Assembly: GCA_008017145.1 (NCBI GenBank) | Contig: SSGY01000097.1 | Coordinates: 1 to 14,549 of the forward strand | Source of the DNA: Neisseriales bacterium | GTDB lineage: Bacteria; Pseudomonadota; Gammaproteobacteria; Burkholderiales; UBA11063 | Reading direction: 5' to 3' | DNA length: 14,549 bases | Part shown: piece after piece, positions 8,385 to 14,549 of the stretch | Numbering within the stretch: position 1 is the stretch's first letter | How the letters are laid out: every line of letters begins with the position of its first letter | Translations under genes and position numbers: made by a program | The notes under the pieces: model-generated | Databases searched by the model: none | The model's input: only the letters and a program-made list of their open reading frames with translations | What the model was told of the DNA's origin: nothing

Positions 8385-8651
8385 ATGCTAACACAAACTA
8401 TTACAGTAGTAAACCCAACTGGAATTCATGCACGCCCTGCTGCACTACTTGTTAACCAAGCTAAAAAATTCACATCAGAAATTACCATTAGCAAAGATGA
8501 TAAAACCGTGCCAATGAAATCAGTAATTAATTTACTTGGGATGGGCTTAGAATGTAATGATGTCGTTACTATTAGCGCAAATGGAGCTGATGAACAAGAG
8601 GCGATTCAAAGCCTAAAAGATTTGTTCCAATCGTTTGCCGCGCACGACTAA
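8385..8651 (+). CDS. ptsH: HPr phosphocarrier protein of the phosphotransferase system
   Basis: Small cytoplasmic protein that carries phosphate from Enzyme I to EIIA domains, and in many bacteria also has regulatory roles. Its 88 residues are the normal length. H15 in NPTGIHARPAALLV is the phosphorylated histidine, with R17 as its partner. S46 in MKSVINLLGMGL sits at the position phosphorylated by HPr kinase where that enzyme exists, so dual control is possible. AAGGA at 8372-8376 lies eight bases before the ATG; AAGG and CCTT around it could form a small four-pair hairpin. No ptsI follows. Instead glpF starts 26 bp downstream on the same strand, so ptsH appears to head the glycerol operon. 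A paralogue of the NPr or Crh type is possible, but H15 excludes Crh. Whether this is the only HPr of the cell cannot be told. Confidence 0.93.
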   Translation: MLTQTITVVNPTGIHARPAALLVNQAKKFTSEITISKDDKTVPMKSVINLLGMGLECNDVVTISANGADEQEAIQSLKDLFQSFAAHD

Positions 8652-8677
8652 ACTTAATCTAATTTAAGGATTGCCTA

Positions 8678-9415
8678 ATGCAGTACTCAAAAACACAAGA
8701 ATTTATGGCAGAAATGATCGGAACTATGTTTATCCTTCTCTTTGGGAATGGCGTAAATGCAATGTTTACCCTATTTAACCTAGGCGGATATACTAATATC
8801 ACATTTGGCTGGGGACTCGGTGTTTTTCTGGGAATTTTAGTGAGTAACCGTATTACTGGTGCTCACCTTAACCCAGCCGTAACGCTTGCTTTGGTTGTCA
8901 CCAAACGCTTTCCATTGCATAAAGCTCCGCTATTTATTTGTGCACAAATGCTTGGTGGTTTTTTGGGTGCCGCAACAGTCTATTTATTTTATCAGGCAAA
9001 ATTTCAGCAGTTTGACCCCAATCTAGAACACACAGCAGGAATTTTCTCAACCTTTCCAGCTATTACTACTAGCTTTATGCCAGGATTTATGGCTGAAATT
9101 ATTGCTACTGCAATTTTAATGTTTGCTATTTTGGCAATTGTTGAAAATTTTGTCAATGATAAAGCCGGATTTTTAGCACCATTTGCCGTATCGGCATTGA
9201 TTGTTGGAATAGGGATGTCATTCGGTGCGATGCATGGCTATGCAATGAACCCAGCACGTGATTTTAGTCCACGCTTATTTACTGCATTAATCGGATTTAA
9301 GAATAATGGTTTGACTGATGGATCATTTATCTGGGCTGCTCCAGTTTTTGGTTCATTAATTGGTGCGCCATTAGGAGCCATATTGTTTGACTTAACTTTA
9401 GCCAAAAGGAAATAA
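8678..9415 (+). CDS. glpF: Glycerol uptake facilitator (aquaglyceroporin)
   Basis: Inner-membrane channel for facilitated glycerol entry. Its 245 residues form the MIP fold of six membrane helices plus two half-helices. The two NPA boxes are at 65-67 (GAHLNPAVTL) and 191-193 (GYAMNPARDFSPR). D195 directly after R194 is the mark of glycerol-conducting members rather than strict water channels. W45 (FGWGLG) and R194 match two of the three selectivity-filter residues of E. coli GlpF (W48, R206). The third position appears to be Y188 instead of F200, by alignment from memory. AAGGA at 8666-8670 lies seven bases before the ATG. The gene stands 26 bp after ptsH, and its last codons hold the glpK Shine-Dalgarno, so it is co-transcribed with both. 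It is clearly a glycerol facilitator; other small polyols may also pass. Confidence 0.94.
   Translation: MQYSKTQEFMAEMIGTMFILLFGNGVNAMFTLFNLGGYTNITFGWGLGVFLGILVSNRITGAHLNPAVTLALVVTKRFPLHKAPLFICAQMLGGFLGAATVYLFYQAKFQQFDPNLEHTAGIFSTFPAITTSFMPGFMAEIIATAILMFAILAIVENFVNDKAGFLAPFAVSALIVGIGMSFGAMHGYAMNPARDFSPRLFTALIGFKNNGLTDGSFIWAAPVFGSLIGAPLGAILFDLTLAKRK
9406..9410 (+). promoter_or_regulatory. glpK ribosome binding site inside the end of glpF
   Basis: AAGGA eight bases before the ATG at 9419, within the last codons of glpF. The glpK frame also has a TTG at 9416 directly before this ATG; the ATG is the more likely start. Confidence 0.6.
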
Positions 9416-9418
9416 TTG

Positions 9419-10912
9419 ATGAAGAAATATATTTTAGCCTTGGATCAGGGAACCACCAGCTCACGTGCAATCTTATTTGATCGCGATGGTAATATCTGTA
9501 GTAGTAAACAGTTAGAATTTACGCAAATTTTTCCTGAGCCTGGCTTAGTTGAGCATGATCCAATGGAAATTTGGCTAACTCAGTTAACTACCGCTAAATT
9601 AGCGATGTCAGCAATTGGTGCGCAATCCGAAGATATTGCAGCAATCGGAATAACCAATCAACGTGAAACAACCATTGTTTGGGATAAAGAAACTGGTATC
9701 CCAATCTACAATGCAATCGTCTGGCAAGATCGCCGAACCTCAGACATGATAGATCAGTTAAAATCTCAGGGATATGCTGACTTATTTAAAGAAAAAACTG
9801 GTTTAGTACTGGATGCCTATTTCTCAGGTACGAAGTTAAAATGGATTTTGGATAATGTTAAAGATGCACGTAAATTAGCCGCAGAAGATAAGCTAGCCTT
9901 TGGTACCGTGGATAGCTGGATTACGTGGAACCTTACCAATCGTCGTGAACATGTAACCGATGAATCGAATGCCTCGCGAACTCTATTATTTAACATTCAT
10001 ACTGGACAATGGGACAAAACGTTATTGGAAATTCTGGATATTCCTGAAAATATTCTGCCACGAATTGTACCTTCATCAGGAATTATAGGTGAAGCCAGTT
10101 CTGGTTTATTTAATCATCGGATTCCAATCGCTGGGATAGCAGGAGATCAGCAAGCGGCTACCTTTGGTAATTTATGCATAAAACCTGGGATGGTTAAAAA
10201 TACTTATGGCACAGGCTGTTTCTTGTTAAAAAATACTGGAGAACATGCATTAGTATCTAAAAGTAATTTATTAACTACCACTGGTTGGCAAATTGATGGT
10301 AAACGCAATTACTGCCTTGAAGGTTCAGTGTTTATTGCTGGTGCGGCTGTGCAATGGATTAGAGATGAAATGAAGTTTATTGATGAAGCATCCGAAGTAG
10401 AGACTCTGGCTAATCAGGTTAGCGATAATGGTGGTGTGTATATGGTTCCAGCCTTTGCAGGACTCGGTGCTCCGCATTGGGATCAATATGCCCGTGGTTT
10501 GATTATAGGGATTACCCGCGGTACTACCCAAGCACATATGGCACGTGCAGCATTAGAGTCAATCGCCTTTCAGGTATCCGATGTAGTACGGGCAATGAAA
10601 GCCGATTCAGGTTTAGGTTTAACCGCGCTGCGAGTTGATGGTGGTGCTTGTAAAAATAACTTCTTAATGCAATTTCAGGCTGATATTTTGGATTGTGTGG
10701 TAGAACGCCCTACTTGTCTTGAATTAACCGCACTTGGTGCTGCTTATTTGGCTGGAATAGCGGTTGGTTTCTGGCAGTCCACTGATGAACTAGAGCAAGT
10801 TTGGAAAGTAGACCGTGTATTTGAGCCGAAAATGACGATTGCTACCCGTGAACATTTACTAGAGCATTGGCATAAAGCGGTTACCCGCTCGCAAGGTTGG
10901 GCTAAGGATTAA
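9419..10912 (+). CDS. glpK: Glycerol kinase
   Basis: Cytoplasmic FGGY-family kinase: glycerol + ATP gives sn-glycerol 3-phosphate, trapping what GlpF lets in. From the ATG it has 497 residues, the normal length. DQGTTSSR (9-16) is the N-terminal phosphate loop and NQRETT (80-85) contacts glycerol. D243 in AGDQQA is the catalytic base. TYGTGCFLL (262-270) and VDGGACKN (407-414) belong to the nucleotide site. In the regulatory loop before [10 protein letters not shown] the sequence is [12 protein letters not shown]234 aligns with the Arg of the E. coli fructose-1,6-bisphosphate site, but the His that HPr phosphorylates in Firmicutes kinases is not at its usual place. The nearest His (233) is a few residues later, and the loop looks one residue shorter. 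The E. coli-type IIA-Glc contact near the C-terminus is not recognisable. The gene lies 3 bp after glpF and 1 bp before glpD, indicating tight coupling. Confidence 0.97.
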   Translation: MKKYILALDQGTTSSRAILFDRDGNICSSKQLEFTQIFPEPGLVEHDPMEIWLTQLTTAKLAMSAIGAQSEDIAAIGITNQRETTIVWDKETGIPIYNAIVWQDRRTSDMIDQLKSQGYADLFKEKTGLVLDAYFSGTKLKWILDNVKDARKLAAEDKLAFGTVDSWITWNLTNRREHVTDESNASRTLLFNIHTGQWDKTLLEILDIPENILPRIVPSSGIIGEASSGLFNHRIPIAGIAGDQQAATFGNLCIKPGMVKNTYGTGCFLLKNTGEHALVSKSNLLTTTGWQIDGKRNYCLEGSVFIAGAAVQWIRDEMKFIDEASEVETLANQVSDNGGVYMVPAFAGLGAPHWDQYARGLIIGITRGTTQAHMARAALESIAFQVSDVVRAMKADSGLGLTALRVDGGACKNNFLMQFQADILDCVVERPTCLELTALGAAYLAGIAVGFWQSTDELEQVWKVDRVFEPKMTIATREHLLEHWHKAVTRSQGWAKD

Positions 10913-10913
10913 G

Positions 10914-12431
10914 ATGACAGATTTTGAGATTATAATTATTGGTGGTGGCGCAACTGGTCTTGGTTGCGCGGTTGAAGCGGCTAGCCGTGGCTACAAAACT
11001 TTGCTCTTAGAGGCTGCCGACTATGGCAAAGGAACTTCCTCCAAATCCACCAAGCTAGTTCATGGCGGAATTCGTTATTTGGCTAATTTTGATTTTGCTT
11101 TAGTTAAAGAAGGTCTGGAAGAACGTTATTATTTTTTAAAGAATGCCCCGCACTTGGCAAGTCAGCAAAGTTATTTGATTCCCCTGCAAGGTTTTGTTGA
11201 GAAAATCAAATACTGGTTAGGGATTAAAATTTATGATCAGCTCGCTGGCGGTAAAAAGCTTGCTAGCAGTCGTTTTTTATCTAAAGCACAAACATTGCAT
11301 GAAGCCAAAGATTTAAATGCCGCTAAAATTGATGGTGGCGCAATTTATTATGATGGACAATTTGATGATAGTCGGATGTTAGTGAGTTTACTGAAGACTT
11401 TTGAACAACTGGGTGGAACAGCATTAAATTATCATAAAGTCGAAGAATTTATTTGTGATGATGGCAAAATCAACGGTGTAAATGTCAAAAATCAGCTAAC
11501 TGGTGAAAAGTTAAACTTTACGGCTAAGTTTGTGATCAATGCCACTGGAACACTTAGCGATAAACTACTTGATCTGGCAGAACCACAACTCAAACATAAT
11601 ACTGTCGCAGCGGCTCAAGGTACGCATTTGGTTTTTGATAAAGAAATTTTTGATTCTGAACATGCAATCTTAGTTCCACAAACTAGCGATGGTCGGGTAC
11701 TATTTATTTTGCCTTGGCATGACAAAATTGTAGTTGGTACAACTGATGTCAAAGTTGCCGAAGCCAGTCTAGAACCTAAAGCACAAACTGAAGAAATTGA
11801 TTTTATTTTAGCAACGCTTAATCAATACAGCGCAAAAACGGTAACTAAATCTGATATTAAAGCGGTATTTTGTGGACAACGCCCGTTAGTTCGCCCGCAA
11901 AATCAAACCAATACCGCCAAAATCTCACGCAAGCATGAACTAATGCTAAGTAACAATGGCTTAGTGACCATTGTTGGTGGTAAGTGGACAATTTATCGAC
12001 GCATGGGACAAGATACGCTGGATTTTATTGAAAAACAATTTGCATTATCTGTAACTAAATCTGTTAGTAATGATTTGAAATTGTTTGGTTACACGCAGGA
12101 TAAACTAAGTTATCCATTGTCGGCTTATGGAGCACAATCAAGCCAAGTTAAGCAAATCCAAGAGGAATTAAATAACTTTACCCTTATCCATCCAGATTTA
12201 CCGTATTTACAAGCTGAGGTAATTTATCAGGTGCGTTATGAACAGGTCAAAACAATCGAAGATGTACTAGCGCGCCGCACTCGTGCATTATTCCTCAATA
12301 GCCAAGCTGCAATTGAGGCAGCACCAATAGTTGCTAAATTAATGGCGCAAGAACTTGCTTATGACGAACAGTGGCAAGAGGTACAGATTATTGAGTTTAA
12401 ACGTGTTGCTGCAAATTTTTGTCTCTCGTAA
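10914..12431 (+). CDS. glpD: FAD-dependent glycerol-3-phosphate dehydrogenase
   Basis: Membrane-associated flavoenzyme that oxidises sn-glycerol 3-phosphate to dihydroxyacetone phosphate and feeds electrons to quinone. It has 505 residues. The Rossmann FAD motif GGGATGLG is at 10-17. GTSSKSTKLVHGGIRYL at 40-56 is the family signature and includes R54. SDGRVLFILPWHDKIVVGTTD (258-278) and GQRPLVRP (321-328) are conserved, and GGKWTIYRRM (355-364) closes the FAD site. The C-terminal domain ends with VLARRTRALFLNSQAA (451-466). The stretches KIYDQLAGGKKLASSRFLSK and GGAIYYDGQFDDSRM recall the GlpD subtype common in Bacteroidetes and other non-enteric groups more than E. coli GlpD; this is a judgement from memory. 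AAGGA (10904-10908) overlaps the end of glpK, and the start is 1 bp after its stop. The stop lies only 4 bp from the stop of the convergent gene on the other strand. Confidence 0.95.
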   Translation: MTDFEIIIIGGGATGLGCAVEAASRGYKTLLLEAADYGKGTSSKSTKLVHGGIRYLANFDFALVKEGLEERYYFLKNAPHLASQQSYLIPLQGFVEKIKYWLGIKIYDQLAGGKKLASSRFLSKAQTLHEAKDLNAAKIDGGAIYYDGQFDDSRMLVSLLKTFEQLGGTALNYHKVEEFICDDGKINGVNVKNQLTGEKLNFTAKFVINATGTLSDKLLDLAEPQLKHNTVAAAQGTHLVFDKEIFDSEHAILVPQTSDGRVLFILPWHDKIVVGTTDVKVAEASLEPKAQTEEIDFILATLNQYSAKTVTKSDIKAVFCGQRPLVRPQNQTNTAKISRKHELMLSNNGLVTIVGGKWTIYRRMGQDTLDFIEKQFALSVTKSVSNDLKLFGYTQDKLSYPLSAYGAQSSQVKQIQEELNNFTLIHPDLPYLQAEVIYQVRYEQVKTIEDVLARRTRALFLNSQAAIEAAPIVAKLMAQELAYDEQWQEVQIIEFKRVAANFCLS

Positions 12432-12435
12432 GAAA

Positions 12436-12897
12436 TCATTGTTTAAATAATATATCACCATTTGGCAGTTGGCTTTCATAAGAGCTAATTATCTTAGGTT
12501 GTGAATTATCATTGTTATCACTAAAATTAGTATTGCTCTGGGTGATAGGTATAACCGGAGCAATAGGCATCATCAAACCAGGACCCTCATCATATATGTT
12601 ACCATAGCCACCATATCCAAAAGGTTCGCCATACATATCCATACCATCAAAATACTCTTCTTCCTCAGCAATTTCCTCTTGTTTCTGATCATACGCAGCA
12701 GAAATTGCCTGCTGCCCTTGTATAACCTTAGATGCTGGAAATGCCTTGGGCTGATACGATTCCGCATCGGGAGATTTATCATTCATCTCACCCAAGAGTA
12801 TAATTGGTTGACTACTATTATTTGCTTGAGGATTTGCGGCGGCAAAGGCCTGTGCAACTAAGAATATCAATACACTAGAAAATAAAAACTGTTTCAC
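12436..12897 (-). CDS. Unrecognised small exported protein, acidic and Gly/Tyr-rich
   Basis: Function unknown; I do not recognise a family. From a GTG at 12897 it has 153 residues. The N-terminus MKQFLFSSVLIFLVAQAFA followed by AANP is a good Sec signal peptide with an AxA-type cleavage site after residue 19 and no lipobox Cys, so the protein should be periplasmic or secreted. The mature part has no Cys, His, Trp or Arg. It contains an acidic stretch at about 70-90 (DQKQEEIAEEEEYFDGMD), a Gly/Tyr/Pro-rich stretch (about 90-107), an Asn/Ser-rich linker (about 121-133) and an end of LPNGDILFKQ. It looks largely disordered. The frame also opens at an ATG four codons upstream (12909), but GGAG at 12907-12904 overlaps that ATG and stands six bases before the GTG, which favours the GTG. 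It ends 4 bp from the glpD stop, tail to tail, and begins 66 bp after the phrB stop. Confidence 0.75.
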   Translation of the reverse strand: MKQFLFSSVLIFLVAQAFAAANPQANNSSQPIILLGEMNDKSPDAESYQPKAFPASKVIQGQQAISAAYDQKQEEIAEEEEYFDGMDMYGEPFGYGGYGNIYDEGPGLMMPIAPVIPITQSNTNFSDNNDNSQPKIISSYESQLPNGDILFKQ

Positions 12898-12903
12898 ATT
12901 ACG

Positions 12904-12907
12904 CTCC
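12904..12907 (-). promoter_or_regulatory. Ribosome binding site favouring the GTG start of the small exported protein
   Basis: GGAG six bases before the GTG at 12897-12895. The upstream ATG at 12909 has no Shine-Dalgarno-like sequence before it and overlaps this motif. The GTG start also puts KQ directly before the hydrophobic core, a more typical signal peptide. Confidence 0.5.
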
Positions 12908-12931
12908 ATCTGAAGTTTAATTTTAAGGAAA

Positions 12932-12958
12932 ATTATAATTTACTTTAATATGTTACAA
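12932..12958 (-). promoter_or_regulatory. Possible promoter for the small exported protein
   Basis: On the minus strand TTGTAA at 12958-12953 and TATAAT at 12937-12932 are separated by 15 bases, shorter than the usual 16-18. The -10 is perfect, the -35 matches at four positions, and the spacing is poor. The alternative is read-through from phrB, whose TAATAA double stop is directly upstream with no terminator hairpin visible. Confidence 0.35.
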
Positions 12959-12963
12959 TTTTA

Positions 12964-14388
12964 TTACAGCGTGCCTAATGACTTAAATAATTCCAGTGCT
13001 CGCGCACGGCTTGATTTTAAATCAACCAGTGGATACGGATAATTTACACCTAAGCTAATATTTGCTGCAGCAAGAATTTCTTTAGGTGCTTCCCAAGGAT
13101 TAAATAAATATTTATTTGGCAGCAAAGCCAACTCAGGAACATAACGGCGCATATAAATACCATCTGAATCAAATTTTTGCCCCTGCGTCACAGGGTTAAA
13201 GATTCTATAATATGGCGCAGCGTCGGCACCAGTACCCGCAACCCATTGCCAACTAGCACTATTATTTGCAAGATCAGCATCAATCAGGCAATCCCAAAAC
13301 CAGCGTTCACCCTCGCGCCAGTCGATTAATAAATTCTTGACTAAAAATGAAGCAACTATCATACGCACACGGTTATGCATATAACCAGTTTGCCATAATT
13401 CACGCATACCTGCATCAACTATTGGAATTCCGGTCTGACCTTTTTGCCATTGGATTAATAATTTGCTATCATTCACCCAAGGGAAATTATCAAATTTACG
13501 TTGCAAGTTTATTTGAGGAATATCGGGATTATAGTAAAGTAAGCTATATGAAAACTCGCGCCAAGCCATTTGTCTCCGAAAGGCCTCAAAATTATTCTCA
13601 GCAAATTGAGCATAAGATGCATACCAAACTTGATTGGGTGATAGTTCCCCAAAATGTAAATAAGTCGATAATCTTGAAACCGCATTCTTAGCCGGAAAAT
13701 CGCGCCCTTCTTTATAATTCGAAATACCTTCAGCCATAAAATCAACTAGCTGTTGTTGTGCAGCAAGTTCACCAATACTCCAATTAGCAATAATTTCTGA
13801 GCTCCAATTTTTCTGTGGCAATAACCCAAGCTTTTCTATATCTGATTGGTTGGTTTGCTGATCATTTAAAAAAAATTGTATCTGATTTGGCTTATCCAGT
13901 GGTACCCGTGGTTCTGTGGCTTTAAGACATCCATTATGGTAAAATGGTGTAAACACTCGGTATGGAGTTTTATCACTTTTTAAGACTTCCCAAGGCTCCC
14001 AAAGCAGCGAACCATTAAAAGTGTTAACCATGATACCTTTGCTCAGTAAATCTTGCTTAATCTGAGTATCACGAGCAATTCGCCACGGTTCATAGCAACG
14101 ATTCCAGTTAACCGCAGCTACATTATGCTTTTCTATAAGCTCAGATAATATTACTTTAGGATCACCAGAAAATACCAATAACTGCCCATTTAATGATGAA
14201 TTTAGTGCAATTAAGGATTGATACAACCAGCAACGACTAGCCGCACCCATTTTATAGATACCAGAATTAACATCATCTAAAATATAAATGGGAATAACAA
14301 GACCTTTATTTGCAGCAGCAAATAAAGCTGGATTATCGCTTAAACGTAAATCCTGGCGGAACCAGTGTATTGTTACCATTGTACTCAT
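12964..14388 (-). CDS. phrB: Deoxyribodipyrimidine photolyase (class I CPD photolyase)
   Basis: Light-driven repair enzyme that splits cyclobutane pyrimidine dimers, using FADH- as catalyst and an antenna chromophore. Its 474 residues match E. coli PhrB. The N-terminal alpha/beta domain (about 4-130) opens with VTIHWFRQDLRLSDNPAL and binds the antenna. The all-helical FAD domain carries SRLSTYLHFGELSP (238-251), QMAWREFSYSLLYY (273-286), and QTGIPIVDAGMRELWQTGYMHNRVRMIVASFLVK (318-351). It also has DADLANNSASWQWVAGTGADAAPYYRIFNP (370-399). Trp residues in this last block (W380, W382) lie where the electron-transfer tryptophan chain ends. The C-terminal FDSDGIYMRRYVPEL is typical. ATG at 14388 and an internal ATG three codons later are both possible; neither has a Shine-Dalgarno site. 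A hairpin lies 13 bp upstream. The gene ends with a double stop (TAATAA, 12966-12961). Cryptochrome-like regulators are less likely given the full repair-type motifs. Confidence 0.95.
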   Translation of the reverse strand: MSTMVTIHWFRQDLRLSDNPALFAAANKGLVIPIYILDDVNSGIYKMGAASRCWLYQSLIALNSSLNGQLLVFSGDPKVILSELIEKHNVAAVNWNRCYEPWRIARDTQIKQDLLSKGIMVNTFNGSLLWEPWEVLKSDKTPYRVFTPFYHNGCLKATEPRVPLDKPNQIQFFLNDQQTNQSDIEKLGLLPQKNWSSEIIANWSIGELAAQQQLVDFMAEGISNYKEGRDFPAKNAVSRLSTYLHFGELSPNQVWYASYAQFAENNFEAFRRQMAWREFSYSLLYYNPDIPQINLQRKFDNFPWVNDSKLLIQWQKGQTGIPIVDAGMRELWQTGYMHNRVRMIVASFLVKNLLIDWREGERWFWDCLIDADLANNSASWQWVAGTGADAAPYYRIFNPVTQGQKFDSDGIYMRRYVPELALLPNKYLFNPWEAPKEILAAANISLGVNYPYPLVDLKSSRARALELFKSLGTL

Positions 14389-14401
14389 TTTATAAAATTT
14401 T

Positions 14402-14425
14402 AGCGCCGTTATTAATAACAGCGCT
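14402..14425. terminator. Hairpin between upstream gene and phrB, possible terminator
   Basis: Two 11-base arms, AGCGCCGTTAT (14402-14412) and ATAACAGCGCT (14415-14425), flank TA. One pair is a mismatch or G-U wobble. It is followed by TTTT on the plus strand and AAAATTTT on the minus strand. It could end the upstream minus-strand gene, or, if the promoter at 14443-14448 is real, form the phrB leader just before its start codon. The T-runs are short, so termination is uncertain. Confidence 0.4.
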
Positions 14426-14442
14426 TTTGAATCTTGCTAGAT

Positions 14443-14448
14443 ATTATA
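14443..14448 (-). promoter_or_regulatory. Possible phrB -10 element
   Basis: A perfect TATAAT on the minus strand, 7 bp after the stop of the upstream gene. The hexamer 17 bases upstream (TTATGA) is a poor -35 and lies inside that gene's last codons. Transcription would begin near 14436, so the hairpin at 14402-14425 would be transcribed as part of the phrB leader. Confidence 0.35.
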
Positions 14449-14454
14449 ACTATA

Positions 14455-14549
14455 TTAACTTCTAGTCATAATATCTAAAATCACTTCATCAGTTTCGCGC
14501 ATTCCATCGCGAGCTAATTCACCGATATTGCGGATGGTTGCTTCCACAT
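14455..14549 (-). CDS. C-terminal end of an unrecognised gene, cut by window edge
   Basis: The reading frame is open from the right edge to a TAA at 14457-14455 and encodes 30 residues, beginning VEATIRNIGELARDGM and ending DEVILDIMTRS. Of the three minus-strand frames only this one stays open, the other two stopping within about 12 codons. It ends 66 bp before phrB in the same direction. The mix of charged and hydrophobic residues suggests an amphipathic helix in a cytoplasmic protein. I do not recognise the family, and the piece is too short to name. Confidence 0.6.
   Translation of the reverse strand, partial: VEATIRNIGELARDGMRETDEVILDIMTRS

Noticed and set aside
12695..12715. Perfect 7-bp stem, 7-base loop (GCAGCAG...CTGCTGC) inside the small exported-protein gene
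   Set aside because: It has no T-run on either side and lies in coding sequence, so it is not supported as a terminator. It is likely a by-product of Gln/Ala codons.
13347..13691. Plus-strand 114-codon frame opposite phrB
   Set aside because: It lies fully inside the well-supported photolyase gene on the other strand, has no recognisable domain, and is a shadow frame.
1..14549. CRISPR array, IS element, prophage, tRNA or rRNA
   Set aside because: I saw no regularly spaced direct repeats, transposase or integrase motifs, terminal inverted repeats or tRNA-like cloverleaf. The window is ordinary housekeeping chromosome.

Overview
The window is an AT-rich stretch of a bacterial chromosome. It reads as a low-GC Gram-negative proteobacterium, most likely gammaproteobacterial. 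The evidence is a GltB of the E. coli-like short type, a class I CPD photolyase, a separate amidotransferase/FMN GltB and NADPH-type GltD, and mostly AAGGA-type Shine-Dalgarno sites. The glycerol genes look less enterobacterial, and I cannot name the genus. There is no rRNA, tRNA, IS element, CRISPR array or phage gene. Nearly all of the window is coding, and gene density and codon character look even throughout.

Left half (minus strand, read right to left): metY (O-acetylhomoserine sulfhydrylase), gltB, gltD and amt, the last cut by the left edge. Gaps are 28, 12 and 14 bp, so this looks like one transcript. It joins sulfide incorporation into homocysteine with ammonium uptake (Amt) and ammonium assimilation by glutamate synthase. 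Two of the long frames can be extended upstream to GTG codons, but an AGGTGG site placed five bases before an internal ATG marks the better start in both gltB and gltD.

Centre: a 240-bp divergent control region (8145-8384) separates the metY operon from a plus-strand operon. It holds two opposed extended -10 promoters, each with the same nine-base TGCTATAAT. Between them is a perfect 12-bp inverted repeat with a 3-bp spacer. A second, 13-bp palindrome sits at the predicted start of the plus-strand transcript. This is the most interesting non-coding piece of the window.

Right-centre (plus strand): ptsH (HPr), glpF, glpK and glpD, with gaps of 26, 3 and 1 bp. Glycerol enters through GlpF, is phosphorylated by GlpK and is oxidised by membrane-associated GlpD to dihydroxyacetone phosphate. 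A PTS phosphocarrier gene without ptsI at the head of a glycerol operon is unusual and suggests PTS control of glycerol use or carbon/nitrogen coordination.

Right end (minus strand): a small unrecognised exported acidic, Gly/Tyr-rich protein ends 4 bp from the glpD stop (convergent). Upstream of it is phrB (photolyase). Beyond phrB lie a hairpin and promoter region and the last 30 codons of an unrecognised gene cut by the right edge. I found no entirely new multi-gene system. The ptsH-glp arrangement, the shared operator-like region and the small secreted protein deserve the second look.
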